Positions 32,712 to 42,475 are shown, counted from the stretch's first letter. The stretch is 64,000 nucleotides of DNA from Haemophilus haemolyticus (GCF_003352385.1 NZ_CP031243.1:1590501-1654500), one strand, 5' to 3'. Numbers and translations are program-made. Notes: generated by a model not told the origin, from the sequence alone.

Positions 32712-32727
32712 TGTGACTTATATCACA
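32712..32727. promoter_or_regulatory. CRP binding site between cstA-like gene and zinc-ribbon gene
   Basis: TGTGACTTATATCACA has both half-sites TGTGA and TCACA perfect with the required six-base spacer. For the cstA-like gene a -10 TAGAAT (32657-32662, minus strand) would put the site near -70, a normal class I position. It could also act on the divergent small gene. Confidence 0.8.
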
Positions 32728-32794
32728 TTTGTAAAATCTAAAAATTCAATTAATATACTAATAAATAAGTAATTTTATAATTATAGAGAAAAAG

Positions 32795-33028
32795 ATGGCC
32801 TTAACTCGATGCCCTGAATGCAGAAAAAAGATTAGTGAAAATGCAAAAAACTGCCCTAATTGTGGTTTTTCTTTCAAACAAGCAGATTTAGAAATTTATA
32901 AACAACAATTAGAAAGACGTCGGCTGCATAATGCTGAAATCAATCGTAAAAGTACAAAACTCCACATAATTTGGTTTTGCATTTTTGCTATTTTTATCGC
33001 GCTGGCTAGTTGGATTACAAATAAATAG
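32795..33028 (+). CDS. Small zinc-ribbon membrane protein
   Basis: A 77-residue protein with an N-terminal zinc ribbon of two CxxC pairs (CPECRKKISENAKNCPNCGF, residues 5-24), a charged helical stretch (25-55) and one C-terminal membrane helix (about 55-72, IIWFCIFAIFIALASW). Such proteins are common but of unknown role; I do not recognise this one. It has a GAGAAAAAG ribosome site and stands alone, converging on fdhD, with the CRP site upstream. A membrane-tethered sensor or adapter is possible but unproven. Confidence 0.75.
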   Translation: MALTRCPECRKKISENAKNCPNCGFSFKQADLEIYKQQLERRRLHNAEINRKSTKLHIIWFCIFAIFIALASWITNK

Positions 33029-33066
33029 AAAAAATATCTCGTATGTATATAAAGTTACTTCAGATA

Positions 33067-33879
33067 TTAACTATTAATTCGTCCATCTCCACTATAGATA
33101 TTTCCTTTACCTTCTCTTGCAAAACCAATCAAAGTCAAATGATGTGCTTCAGCCATTTTCACAGCAAGATCAGTTGCCCCAGAAATAGTCACTAACATTT
33201 CCACCCCACAAGAAATAGTTTTTTGAACCATTTCATAACTTGCGCGACTCGAAGCGACAATAATTCCATTAGGCTTGCCTGATTTTGCATGCCAGCCAAG
33301 TAATTTATCAAGCGCAACATGACGACCCACATCTTCAAAAATAGCAAGCATATTACCTTCTAAATCAAAAAAGCCACAAGCATGTGTCGAACCTGTTTGC
33401 TGACCTAATCGTTGATTTTTATGAAGCTCTGACAAACAGCCATCGAGCAAATTCAAATTAAACTTAAAAGTGCGGTCTAATTTCGGAAAATTTTTATACA
33501 CTTGATTAAGCTGCTCCGTGCCACAAATGCCACATCCCGTACGTCCAGTTAGGGTACGACGATGCTCTTTTAATGCCATAAATTTTCGGCTAGACAGTTC
33601 TATTTGCACTTCAATACCATTGCAAGCTTCCACAACATCAATGCCGTAAATATCCGAAGGTTTTTCAATAATGCCTTCTGTGAGAGAAAATCCCAAAGCA
33701 AACACCTCTAAATCTTTCGGTGAACACATCATAACCGCATGAGAAATACCGTTATAAACTAATGAAACTGGCATTTCGACCGCTAGAAAATCTTCTTTTG
33801 ATTGTAAAAGTGCAGTTGAATTTTCTATACTTTTATTTCTTTTAAAAAAGTTAATCGTTTGTTTAATCAGCCAATCCAT
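33067..33879 (-). CDS. fdhD: Formate dehydrogenase sulfurtransferase FdhD
   Basis: Carries sulfur from IscS to the molybdenum cofactor of formate dehydrogenase, without which FdhG is inactive. The 270-residue protein has the catalytic loop [13 protein letters not shown] in mid-protein (two Cys in CGICG) and the conserved GxxxTGGTHxxG-like [11 protein letters not shown] near 162-172. It is divergent from the fdhGHI genes it serves. A perfect uptake sequence lies inside it (33468). Confidence 0.95.
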   Translation of the reverse strand: MDWLIKQTINFFKRNKSIENSTALLQSKEDFLAVEMPVSLVYNGISHAVMMCSPKDLEVFALGFSLTEGIIEKPSDIYGIDVVEACNGIEVQIELSSRKFMALKEHRRTLTGRTGCGICGTEQLNQVYKNFPKLDRTFKFNLNLLDGCLSELHKNQRLGQQTGSTHACGFFDLEGNMLAIFEDVGRHVALDKLLGWHAKSGKPNGIIVASSRASYEMVQKTISCGVEMLVTISGATDLAVKMAEAHHLTLIGFAREGKGNIYSGDGRINS

Positions 33880-33932
33880 TCTTTACCTACCCATTACTAA
33901 AATGTAAAAAAAATGTTAATATTTTGGTAAAT

Positions 33933-33950
33933 TTATGATCTAGATCATAA
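33933..33950. promoter_or_regulatory. 18-bp perfect palindrome between fdhD and fdhG (CRP/FNR family site)
   Basis: TTATGATCTAGATCATAA is a perfect palindrome. It matches the FNR consensus TTGATnnnnATCAA at 8 of 10 positions and the best CRP core TGTGATCTAGATCACA at 14 of 16, so I cannot say which protein binds. A -10-like TATAAT follows at 33962-33967. Anaerobic control by FNR would suit formate dehydrogenase. The rest of the 275-base gap holds a short inverted repeat CGTTA/TAACG (34059-34071) and no gene. Confidence 0.6.
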
Positions 33951-34154
33951 TATTTCTGCATTATAATGCCATTTGATTATAGATTTATCGTTAAAAAATC
34001 GTTATTCTAAGCGCCCATAAATTGGCCTATTTTTGAACCAATTTGCGATGTTGAGTAACGTTATTTTAACGAAATCAACCAAATTATCTAGTTATACTAG
34101 ACGAATTTATTACTATCTAAACATCTCAACAACTTGTTGTTGAAAGGAGTGATT

Positions 34155-37100
34155 ATGCAGATCTCAAGAAGAAAATTCTTTAAGGTCTGTGCAGGTGGTA
34201 TGGCGGGGACGTCTGCGGCAATGTTGGGCTTTGCACCATCATCGGTCTTAGCAGCTCCACGTGAATACAAATTATTACGGGCGTTTGAATCCCGTAACAC
34301 CTGTACATATTGTGCAGTGAGCTGTGGTATGTTGTTATATAGCACAGGCAAACCTTACAATGCTTTAAGCAGCCATACAGGCACCAATACCCGTTCTAAA
34401 TTATTCCACCTTGAAGGTGACCCAGACCATCCAGTAAGCCGTGGGGCATTATGTCCTAAAGGTGCTGGCGCGTTGGACTATGTTAATAGTGAAAGCCGTG
34501 CATTATACCCTGAATATCGAGCACCGGGTTCTGACAAATGGGTTCGTCTTTCTTGGGAAGAAGCAATCAAACGCGTTTCTCGTTTACTTAAAGATGACCG
34601 TGATGCTAACTTTGTTGAAAAAGATGCAAGTGGCAAAACCGTTAACCGTTGGACTTCTACTGGTATTATGACCGCCTCCGCCATGAGCAACGAGGCCGCA
34701 CTTCTTACTCATAAATGGGTGCGGATGTTGGGCATGGTGCCGATGTGTAACCAAGCGAATACTTGACACGGACCAACGGTAGCAAGTCTTGCTCCATCAT
34801 TTGGTCGCGGTGCCATGACAAACAACTGGGTTGACATCAAAAACGCCAATCTTATTATTGTTCAAGGCGGTAACCCTGCTGAAGCTCACCCTGTTGGCTT
34901 CCGTTGGGCGATCGAAGCGAAGAAAAACGGTGCGAAAATCATCGTGGTTGACCCTCGCTTTAACCGTACAGCTTCTGTAGCTGACCTTCATGCGCCAATT
35001 CGTTCCGGTTCTGATATCGCATTCTTAATGGGTGTGATCCGTTACTTATTGGAAACGAATCAAATTCAACACGAATACGTTAAACACTATACCAATGCTT
35101 CATTCTTAGTTGATGAAGGCTTCAAATTTGAAGATGGTTTATTCGTAGGTTTTGATGAAGAAAAACGTGCTTACGATAAATCAAAATGGAATTATCAATT
35201 TGATGAGAATGGTTTTGCTAAACGTGATATGACCTTACAAAATCCACGTTGTGTGATTAATATCTTGAAAGATCACGTTTCTCGCTATACGCCAGAAATG
35301 GTTGAACGTATCACCGGTGTTAAACAAAAACTCTTCTTACAAATCTGTGAAGAAATTGGTAAGACCTCTGCACCAAATAAAACCATGACGCACTTATATG
35401 CGTTAGGCTTTACTGAGCACACAATCGGTACACAAAACATTCGCTCAATGGCGATAATCCAATTACTCTTAGGTAATATGGGGATGCCAGGTGGCGGTAT
35501 TAATGCATTGCGTGGACACTCAAACGTTCAAGGTACAACAGATATGGGCTTATTGCCGATGTCTTTACCGGGTTATATGCGTCTACCAAATGACAAAGAT
35601 AGCTCTTACGAACAATACATTAATGCGATTACGCCAAAAGATATCGTACCAAACCAAGTAAACTACTATCGTAATACGTCGAAATTCTTCGTGAGTATGA
35701 TGAAAACGTTCTATGGTGATAAAGCAACCAAAGAAAATGGTTGGGGCTTCGATTTCTTACCAAAAGCAGATCGTTTATACGATCCTATCACTCATGTTAA
35801 GTTAATGAATGATGGCAAATTGAACGGTTGGATTTTACAAGGTTTCAACGTATTAAACTCATTACCGAACAAAAACAAAACTGTTGCGGGTATGAGCAAA
35901 TTGAAATTCTTAATCGTGATGGACCCACTTCAAACTGAATCATCTGAATTCTGGAAAAACTTTGGTGAATCAAACAATGTGAATCCAGCAGATATTCAAA
36001 CTGAAGTATTCCGTTTACCAACCACCTGTTTTGCCGAAGAAGATGGTTCTATTGTTAACTCTGGTCGTTGGGCTCAATGGCACTGGAAAGGCTGTGACCA
36101 ACCAGGTGAAGCGTTACCAGATGTTGAAATTCTTTCTATGATTCGTGAAGAAATGCATCACCTTTATCAAAAAGAAGGTGGTCGTGGTATCGAATCTTTC
36201 GAAGCGATGACTTGGAATTATGCTCAACCGCATTCACCAAGTTCTGTAGAATTAGCAAAAGAATTGAATGGTTACGCACTTGCTGATCTTCTCGATGCAG
36301 ATGGCAACGTCATGTATAAAAAAGGTCAATTACTTAACGGATTCGCTCACTTACGTGATGATGGTACAACTTCATCAGGTAACTGGCTCTATGTGGGTCA
36401 ATGGACTGAAAAAGGTAACCAAACTGCAAACCGTGACAACTCAGACCCATCAGGTTTAGGTTGTACATTAGGTTGGGGCTTCGCATGGCCGGCAAACCGT
36501 CGTATCCTTTACAGCCGTGCTTCACTTGATATTAACGGTAATCCTTGGGATAAACACCGTCAATTAATCAAATGGAATGGTAAAAACTGGAACTGGTTAG
36601 ATATAGCTGACTATGGCACACAACCACCAGGTTCTGATGCAGGTCCATTCATTATGTCTGCAGAAGGTGTAGGCCGTTTATTTGCAGTAGATAAAATTGC
36701 AAGTGGTCCAGTGCCTGAGCACTATGAACCAATTGAAAGCCCAATTGATACTAACCCACTGCATCCAAGTGTAGTCTCTGATCCGACAGTTCGTATCTAT
36801 AAAGAAGACCGCGAATTTATCGGCTCAAATAAAGACTTCCCGTATGTGGCAACGACTTATCGTTTGACCGAGCACTTCCACAGTTGGACTGCTCAATCTG
36901 CGCTAAATATCATCGCTCAACCACAACAATTCGTGGAAATTGGTGAGAAATTAGCAGCAGAAAAAGGTATCCAAAAAGGTGATATGGTGAAAATTACTTC
37001 TCGCCGTGGCTACATTAAAGCCGTTGCAGTAGTAACAAAACGTTTGAAAGACTTAGAAGTCGACGGACGTACCGTACACCATATAGGTCTTCCAATTCAC

Positions 37101-37238
37101 TGGAATATGAAAGCCTTAAATGGTAAAGGTAACCGTGGTTTCTCCACCAACACCTTATCACCATCTTGGGGTGAAGCAGTCACTCAAACACCAGAATATA
37201 AAACATTCTTGGTAAACATTGAGAAAGCGGAGGCATAA
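34155..37238 (+). CDS. fdhG: Formate dehydrogenase major subunit, selenocysteine-containing
   Basis: Periplasm-facing catalytic subunit that oxidises formate using a bis-MGD molybdenum centre, a selenocysteine and one [4Fe-4S] cluster. I read it as one gene of 1027 residues through an in-frame TGA at 34764-34766 (residue 204), which matches the NQANTUHGPT site of E. coli FdnG/FdoG; reading continues in frame through [16 protein letters not shown] twin-arginine signal (SRRKFFK near residue 4) shows Tat export, and [10 protein letters not shown] holds cluster cysteines. The ATG follows AGGAG by five bases. It begins the fdhG-fdhH-fdhI operon. Confidence 0.96.
34778..34795 (+). promoter_or_regulatory. 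Bacterial SECIS element in fdhG
   Basis: Eleven bases after the TGA, GG-T-AGCAA-GTC-TTGCT-CC forms a hairpin with a 7-bp stem, a bulged T and a GU-containing apical loop. These are the features SelB binds in E. coli fdhF and fdnG mRNAs, and the distance to the TGA is right. The genome must also have selA, selB, selC and selD, none of which are in this window. Confidence 0.85.
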
Positions 37239-37239
37239 T

Positions 37240-38178
37240 ATGGCAGGAAATGGTCAAGGCGTTCAATCGCAAGACATTATTAAGGTCTCCGCTACGTCAG
37301 GCTTAACGCCGGCACCTCAAGCGCGTGATCATAAAGTTGAAGTAGCAAAATTAATCGACGTATCCACCTGTATCGGTTGTAAAGCCTGTCAGGTGGGCTG
37401 TTCAGAGTGGAATGATATCCGCTCTGACGTCAATGCAAAATCTGTGGGGATCTACGATAACCCAGTAGATCTCAATGCAAAAGCATGGACGGTAATGCGC
37501 TTTAACGAAGTAGAAGAAAATGATCGTTTAGAATGGTTAATCCGTAAAGATGGTTGTATGCACTGTTCAGAACCAGGCTGTTTAAAAGCTTGTCCTGCAC
37601 CTGGTGCAATCATCCAATATGCGAACGGTATCGTGGATTTCCAATCTGATAAATGTATCGGTTGTGGTTACTGTATTGCAGGTTGTCCATTCAACATTCC
37701 ACGTATGAACCCAGATGACAACCGTGTGTACAAATGTACTCTTTGTGTGGACCGTGTTTCTGTAGGTCAAGAGCCTGCATGTGTGAAAACTTGTCCTACT
37801 GGTGCTATTCGTTTTGGTTCTAAAGAAGAAATGAAGCTCTACGCAGAAAAACGCATAGCTGATTTAAAATCTCGTGGTTATGAAAATGCAGGACTTTACG
37901 ATCCTCCAGGCGTAGGCGGAACACACGTAATGTATGTGTTACATCACGCTGATAAACCAGAGCTTTACAGTGGTCTTCCAAAAGATCCACAAATTGATTT
38001 AAGTGTGACCTTATGGAAAGATGTATTGAAACCAGTAGCGGCAGTTGCAATGGGTGGCTTGGCATTAGCTGAAATCGCTCACTACTTAACTGTAGGTCCG
38101 AATATTGAAGATGATGTGGAAGATCATCACCACGAATTTGAAGAAGAAAAACCATCTAAGGGGGAAAACAATGAGTAA
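37240..38178 (+). CDS. fdhH: Formate dehydrogenase iron-sulfur subunit
   Basis: Beta subunit that carries electrons from FdhG to the cytochrome b subunit. The 312-residue protein has four ferredoxin-like cysteine groups for four [4Fe-4S] clusters ([39 protein letters not shown] with CVKTC) and one C-terminal membrane helix (near 265-290). The named symbol varies: fdxH or fdnH/fdoH in other annotations. I start at the ATG after GCGGAGG, one base after the fdhG stop; the open frame runs seven codons further back. It overlaps fdhI by eight bases. Confidence 0.95.
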   Translation: MAGNGQGVQSQDIIKVSATSGLTPAPQARDHKVEVAKLIDVSTCIGCKACQVGCSEWNDIRSDVNAKSVGIYDNPVDLNAKAWTVMRFNEVEENDRLEWLIRKDGCMHCSEPGCLKACPAPGAIIQYANGIVDFQSDKCIGCGYCIAGCPFNIPRMNPDDNRVYKCTLCVDRVSVGQEPACVKTCPTGAIRFGSKEEMKLYAEKRIADLKSRGYENAGLYDPPGVGGTHVMYVLHHADKPELYSGLPKDPQIDLSVTLWKDVLKPVAAVAMGGLALAEIAHYLTVGPNIEDDVEDHHHEFEEEKPSKGENNE

Positions 38179-38887
38179 AATTGAGATCAACAACGATACT
38201 CGAATCGTCCGCCATAGAACACCAGCGCGTATCAGTCACTGGATGTTGGTAATTTGTTTCTTTATGACAATGTTCACTGGTGTTGCATTTTTCTTCCCTG
38301 ATTTCGCATGGTTAACAGAAATTTTAGGTACACCACAAATTGCGCGTGCAATTCACCCATTCACTGGGATTTTAATGTTCTTCGCCTTCATCTACTTGGC
38401 ATTATTGTACTGGGATCACAATATTCCAGAGAAAAACGATATTCGCTGGGCAAAAGGTGTCGTTGAAGTCCTTAAAGGGAATGAACACGCGGTTGCTGAT
38501 AATGGCAAATATAACCTTGGTCAAAAAATGCTCTTCTGGACATTAAATTTGGCGATGGTAACGTTATTAGTGACTGGTATCATTATGTGGCGTCAATATT
38601 TTTCGCACTACTTCTCAATCCCAGTATTGCGTTTCTCGATTCTGCTCCATTCTTTGAGTGCATTTATGTTATTCACTGGTATCTTAGTGCATATGTATAT
38701 GGCATTCTGGATTAAAGGTTCAATTCGAGGAATCATTGAAGGTTGGGTAACTGTTCGTTGGGCGAAGAAGCACCACCCGAAATGGTATCGCGAAGAAATT
38801 TTACCTGAGCTTGAAAAAGATTTACTCAACGAGCAATCAGGTAAAAAAGGCAAAACCAAAGTATTATTTAAAGGATTTGGCAAATAA
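38171..38887 (+). CDS. fdhI: Formate dehydrogenase cytochrome b556 subunit
   Basis: Gamma subunit: inner-membrane diheme cytochrome b that passes electrons to menaquinone. The 238-residue protein has four membrane helices and His residues in [27 protein letters not shown] and [10 protein letters not shown] that fit heme ligation in the FdnI family. The ATG at 38171 has a GGGGGAAAA ribosome site and lies inside the end of fdhH, so the two are coupled. Also called fdxI or fdnI/fdoI. It ends at a paired uptake-sequence hairpin. Confidence 0.95.
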   Translation: MSKIEINNDTRIVRHRTPARISHWMLVICFFMTMFTGVAFFFPDFAWLTEILGTPQIARAIHPFTGILMFFAFIYLALLYWDHNIPEKNDIRWAKGVVEVLKGNEHAVADNGKYNLGQKMLFWTLNLAMVTLLVTGIIMWRQYFSHYFSIPVLRFSILLHSLSAFMLFTGILVHMYMAFWIKGSIRGIIEGWVTVRWAKKHHPKWYREEILPELEKDLLNEQSGKKGKTKVLFKGFGK

Positions 38888-38909
38888 GCTGAAATCTTGA
38901 AAAAGAAAG

Positions 38910-38935
38910 AAGTGCGGTTAAAATTGACCGCACTT
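38910..38935 (+). terminator. Terminator from paired uptake sequences, fdhI-fdhE
   Basis: AAGTGCGGT (38910-38918) and ACCGCACTT (38927-38935) are inverted perfect uptake sequences with an 8-base loop, followed by a T-run. It stands between fdhI and fdhE on the same strand, so fdhE may be expressed less than fdhGHI, or from its own promoter. Confidence 0.75.
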
Positions 38936-38960
38936 TTTATTATGAAAGTGAGAAAAGAAC

Positions 38961-39869
38961 ATGAGTATCAAAATCTTATCAGAATCAGAAATCAAACAAG
39001 CAGCGAATTCTTTCCAAACACCTGCTGTATTATTTGCCAATCCTAAAAATCTTTATCAACGCAGAGCAAAACGTTTAAGAGACTTAGCACAAAATCACCC
39101 ACTATCAGATTATTTATTATTTGCTGCAGACATAGTTGAAAGCCAACTTTCCACGTTAGAAAAAAATCCTTTACCTCTACAACAGTTTGAACAGCTAAAT
39201 GATATCGAGCCACTAAATGCAAAAACCTTTAAAAGAAACAGCATCTGGCGTGAATACTTAACTGAAATTCTTGATGAGATTAAACTAAAGGCTAATGAGC
39301 AAGTCGCCGCGACAATTGAATTTCTTGAAAAAGCATCCTCTGCCGAATTAGAAGAAATGGCAAATAAACTCTTAGCACAAGAATTTAATTTAGTCAGCAG
39401 TGATAAAGCCGTCTTTATTTGGGCCGCACTTTCCCTTTATTGGTTACAAGCAACTCAACAAATTCCTCATAATAGCCGAGTTGAAAATGCCGAAAATTTA
39501 CATCACTGCCCTGTTTGTGGCTCATTGCCTGTTGCAAGTATTGTACAAATTGGTACATCACAAGGTTTACGCTACTTACATTGTAATTTATGTGAAAGTG
39601 AATGGAATTTAGTACGTGCACAATGCACAAACTGTAATAGTCATGACAAACTCGAAATGTGGTCGTTAGATGAAGAACTTGCACTTGTTCGTGCTGAAAC
39701 CTGTGGTAGCTGTGAAAGTTACTTGAAAATTATGTTCCAAGAAAAAGATCCTCATGTAGAACCAGTAGCAGACGATTTGGCTTCTATTTTCTTAGATATT
39801 GAAATGGAAGAAAAAGGTTTCGCACGCAGCGGATTAAATCCATTTGTTTTTCCTGCGGAAGAAGCATAA
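38961..39869 (+). CDS. fdhE: Formate dehydrogenase accessory protein FdhE
   Basis: Cytosolic factor needed for respiratory formate dehydrogenase activity; it binds the Tat substrate FdhG and iron. The 302-residue protein has a helical N-terminal half and a rubredoxin-like C-terminal half with four CxxC pairs (CPVC, CNLC, CTNC, CGSC), starting near residue 189. It follows fdhGHI after a hairpin and converges on rimI. Confidence 0.95.
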   Translation: MSIKILSESEIKQAANSFQTPAVLFANPKNLYQRRAKRLRDLAQNHPLSDYLLFAADIVESQLSTLEKNPLPLQQFEQLNDIEPLNAKTFKRNSIWREYLTEILDEIKLKANEQVAATIEFLEKASSAELEEMANKLLAQEFNLVSSDKAVFIWAALSLYWLQATQQIPHNSRVENAENLHHCPVCGSLPVASIVQIGTSQGLRYLHCNLCESEWNLVRAQCTNCNSHDKLEMWSLDEELALVRAETCGSCESYLKIMFQEKDPHVEPVADDLASIFLDIEMEEKGFARSGLNPFVFPAEEA

Positions 39870-39871
39870 AA

Positions 39872-39905
39872 AATATAGCCTAGGATAAACATCCTAGGCT
39901 ATATT
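39872..39905. terminator. 15-bp perfect hairpin between fdhE and rimI
   Basis: AATATAGCCTAGGAT and ATCCTAGGCTATATT are perfectly complementary with an AAAC loop, between convergent genes. A-rich sequence on the left and a short T-run on the right make it a bidirectional terminator. Unlike most terminators here it contains no uptake sequence. Confidence 0.75.
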
Positions 39906-39913
39906 ATTTGTAT

Positions 39914-40354
39914 CTATAAATAACAGGCCATTACTACGGCATTTTCTCGTCCGCCACTAGGTTTCGGATAATAATTTTTTCGAATATCGACTTCATTAAA
40001 ACCAATTTTTTCATACAAGAAACGAGCTGGGTTAGACTCTCTGACTTCTAGCCATAAGGTCTGCACGCCTTTTTCTTTCAACCTAGCGATTAACTCATTC
40101 AACAATAATTTCCCCAATCCATTACCTTGATGAGACGGTAAAATAGCAATATTAAACAAAGTCGCTTCATCCAATACTGTTTGGCAAATAGCGAAACCAA
40201 TAATCTGATTATTCTCTATTAATTTTAAATTGAGATAACGCTCACCTTGATTATTTTTTAACGTACCAAATGACCAAGGCACAAGATGTGCTTGCTGCTC
40301 GATTTCATACAATCGGTCGAAATCACTGGCTTCAATTTGAGAAATAATAGACAT
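39914..40354 (-). CDS. rimI: Ribosomal protein S18 N-acetyltransferase
   Basis: GNAT enzyme that acetylates the N-terminal Ala of ribosomal protein S18. The 146-residue protein has the acetyl-CoA loop HQGNGLGKLLL near residue 78 and the RimI-type end SNPARFLYEKIGFNEVDIRKNYY. I start at the ATG giving MSIISQIEASDF, two bases past the holD stop; the longer frame would lie inside holD. The pair holD-rimI is the same as in E. coli. Confidence 0.93.
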   Translation of the reverse strand: MSIISQIEASDFDRLYEIEQQAHLVPWSFGTLKNNQGERYLNLKLIENNQIIGFAICQTVLDEATLFNIAILPSHQGNGLGKLLLNELIARLKEKGVQTLWLEVRESNPARFLYEKIGFNEVDIRKNYYPKPSGGRENAVVMACYL

Positions 40355-40356
40355 AA

Positions 40357-40761
40357 TTAAGACTGCTGAATTTGTTGCCACAACTCTCGTTTGGCGTAGT
40401 GATTAGATTGAAATTGTTGCCAACTTGGAGAGCGATAAACACGCTCAGCCTGCATACAAAATGATAAAGTGCGGTCAATTTTGTCATTATTTTCTGATAG
40501 TAACCAGTAACAAATAGGCTGCTTACATTCGATATGCTGGATTTGATCGTAATTCAAACATAAGCAATCTTCTTTTTTAAGATCAAGGCTAAGTAACACA
40601 TCAGTCAACAAAGACGAGCCACTTATATTTTCATCAGAAACTGTGATAAAGCGGATATTCTCAGCAACACTAATTCCTACCGAACCTTGTAGCACCTCTG
40701 GGCGATATAACGTCCACTGAGAAATACCCATTTCTTGTAAAAGAAGATCGCGTCTATTCAT
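40357..40761 (-). CDS. holD: DNA polymerase III psi subunit
   Basis: Clamp-loader accessory protein that links chi to the clamp loader and so to SSB. The 134-residue protein starts MNRRDLLLQEMGISQWTLYRPEVLQG, matching the chi/loader-binding N-terminus of HolD. I start at this ATG; seven codons further upstream would overlap the lipoprotein gene. Length is right. It is packed between the lipoprotein and rimI, all on the minus strand. Confidence 0.92.
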   Translation of the reverse strand: MNRRDLLLQEMGISQWTLYRPEVLQGSVGISVAENIRFITVSDENISGSSLLTDVLLSLDLKKEDCLCLNYDQIQHIECKQPICYWLLSENNDKIDRTLSFCMQAERVYRSPSWQQFQSNHYAKRELWQQIQQS

Positions 40762-40762
40762 A

Positions 40763-41350
40763 TTAACGAGCAATACTATCAAATGGATAATCGACTAATG
40801 CCTTAATAATCGCACGTTCTTCAGCCTGTGTGGGTTCCACTTGATATGAGGTATAACTACGATAAGCAATAATGTTTTTATCTTTATGCACTAAAGCAAC
40901 GTAACGTTTAAATTTATCACTGGCACAAGCATAATAATCATGAATATCTGATTTCACAGCCTGTAACTGGCAGGTCTCTTTATTTTTTACAAAATAACGT
41001 TCCGTAATAGCTTTCTCATGAGAAACATCAGTTAAATAGAATGTATCACTTAGCACAGCTTTACGTGCCTCACTATTTTTACTTAATGCCAAACTCACAA
41101 AACGAGGATCATCACCTTTTACCGCTTGTGTTTGTTTCACATATTTCTCACCATTGAATTCAATTTCGATACCTTTAGCTGAAATACGCTGAAACTGTGC
41201 ATCTAATTTTTGTAATACTTCAGTTTGAGCAGGCGTTAATACCGGCTTTGATACTTTAGATACCTTTTGAGGCGTACCTTGAACAAGGTCGAGAACTTGA
41301 CATCCAGATAGTAATGTTGCCATTAAGGCTACAGAGAGAATTTTTTTCAT
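40763..41350 (-). CDS. Uncharacterised lipoprotein upstream of holD
   Basis: A 195-residue protein with a lipoprotein signal: MKKILSVALMATLLSGC, lipobox LSGC, so Cys17 should be lipidated and the protein exported. After that, a mixed alpha/beta region with two Cys (CQLQ, YYACASDK) that could form a disulfide. I recognise no family function. The start is the ATG ten codons inside the open frame, where the signal peptide begins. One base separates it from holD, so it forms an operon with holD and rimI; rsmC is divergent. E. coli has no such gene here. Confidence 0.8.
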   Translation of the reverse strand: MKKILSVALMATLLSGCQVLDLVQGTPQKVSKVSKPVLTPAQTEVLQKLDAQFQRISAKGIEIEFNGEKYVKQTQAVKGDDPRFVSLALSKNSEARKAVLSDTFYLTDVSHEKAITERYFVKNKETCQLQAVKSDIHDYYACASDKFKRYVALVHKDKNIIAYRSYTSYQVEPTQAEERAIIKALVDYPFDSIAR

Positions 41351-41396
41351 AAAGGATTTTCCTAAAATAGTTTTAATCAATTTTTATTAATAATTT

Positions 41397-41405
41397 TGCT
41401 AAAAT
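41397..41405 (+). promoter_or_regulatory. Extended -10 promoter for rsmC
   Basis: TGCTAAAAT, an extended TGn plus TAAAAT -10, lies about 40 bases before the rsmC ATG in the divergent gap. It is the same nine bases seen ahead of darP. Confidence 0.45.
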
Positions 41406-41444
41406 AGTGCGTAATTTTAACTAATAACCAACAGGATTCAAAGC

Positions 41445-42437
41445 GTGATTTCTCTAGAGAGCCAAGTTTTAGAACGACATCTTTCATTTTTTGATGGAAA
41501 ATCAGTATTATTTGCTGGCGGTATTTCTGATAATTTTCCTCAAACATTAGCCTCTAAATGCCAATCAATCCAAATTTGGAGTTGCTATTTTGACTATGCA
41601 AGAACACAAAGTACGGTCAATTTTTCCGTTGAATTTCAAGATCAAGCAGATTTAATCGTTTATTATTGGACTAAAAACAAACAAGAAGTCAATTTCCAAC
41701 TGCTTCAACTATTCGCTCAGGCGCCTATTGGCCAAGAAATATTAATTATTGGAGAAAACCGTTGTGGCGTGCGTTCAGTAGAAAAAACATTAGAACCCTA
41801 TGGTGAAATAGCAAAAATTGACTCTGCTCGTCGTTGTGGGTTATATCATTTTTCACTACAAAACAAACCGCACTTTGAACTTAAAAATTTCTGGAAAACC
41901 TACCAACATCCTACGATACAAGACTTAACTATATATAGTTTACCTGGTGTATTTAGTGCAGCGGAATTAGATACGGGCACAGAACTGTTACTTTCAACCA
42001 TTGATAATAAAATAAAAGGAAAAGTGCTCGATCTTGGCTGTGGGGCGGGAGTAATTGGATCTATGATCAAAAAACGCTCTCCTAACACACAAATTACCAT
42101 GACTGATATTCATGCGATGGCGTTAGAATCAGCGCGTAAAACACTTTCTGAAAATCAATTACAAGGCGAAGTTTACGCCAGTGATGTCTTTTCTGATATA
42201 GAAGGAAAATTTGATTTAATTATTTCGAATCCACCATTCCATGATGGTATTGATAGTGCCTATCGAGCAGTGACAGAACTCATCACTCAAGCAAAATGGC
42301 ACCTCAATCAAGGTGGAGAATTACGTATTGTCGCCAATTCATTTCTGCCTTATCCTGAATTACTCAGACAGCATTTCGGTAATTACGAAGTGCTTGCTCA
42401 AACAGGAAAATTTAAAGTGTATTCAGTGAAAAATTAG
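41445..42437 (+). CDS. rsmC: 16S rRNA m2G1207 methyltransferase RsmC
   Basis: Methylates G1207 in the 30S head. The 330-residue protein has a degenerate N-terminal methyltransferase-like domain (residues 1-160) and a C-terminal catalytic domain with the SAM motif VLDLGCGAGVIGSMI near residue 195 and the catalytic ISNPPFHDG near 262. The two-domain form and length are typical. A GTG start is used, in the frame giving MISLESQVLERH. Confidence 0.95.
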   Translation: MISLESQVLERHLSFFDGKSVLFAGGISDNFPQTLASKCQSIQIWSCYFDYARTQSTVNFSVEFQDQADLIVYYWTKNKQEVNFQLLQLFAQAPIGQEILIIGENRCGVRSVEKTLEPYGEIAKIDSARRCGLYHFSLQNKPHFELKNFWKTYQHPTIQDLTIYSLPGVFSAAELDTGTELLLSTIDNKIKGKVLDLGCGAGVIGSMIKKRSPNTQITMTDIHAMALESARKTLSENQLQGEVYASDVFSDIEGKFDLIISNPPFHDGIDSAYRAVTELITQAKWHLNQGGELRIVANSFLPYPELLRQHFGNYEVLAQTGKFKVYSVKN

Positions 42438-42443
42438 AAACAA

Positions 42444-42475
42444 AAAAATCCCCATCGCAATAATGGGGATTTTTC
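42444..42475. terminator. Bidirectional terminator, rsmC/era
   Basis: AAAATCCCCAT pairs with ATGGGGATTTT across a 7-base loop, with A-run and T-run flanks. It separates the convergent rsmC and era genes. Confidence 0.85.

Noticed and set aside
34134..34766. Two separate genes for the formate dehydrogenase large subunit (210 and 807 residues)
   Set aside because: The break is an in-frame TGA at the conserved selenocysteine site with a SECIS hairpin after it; it is one gene.
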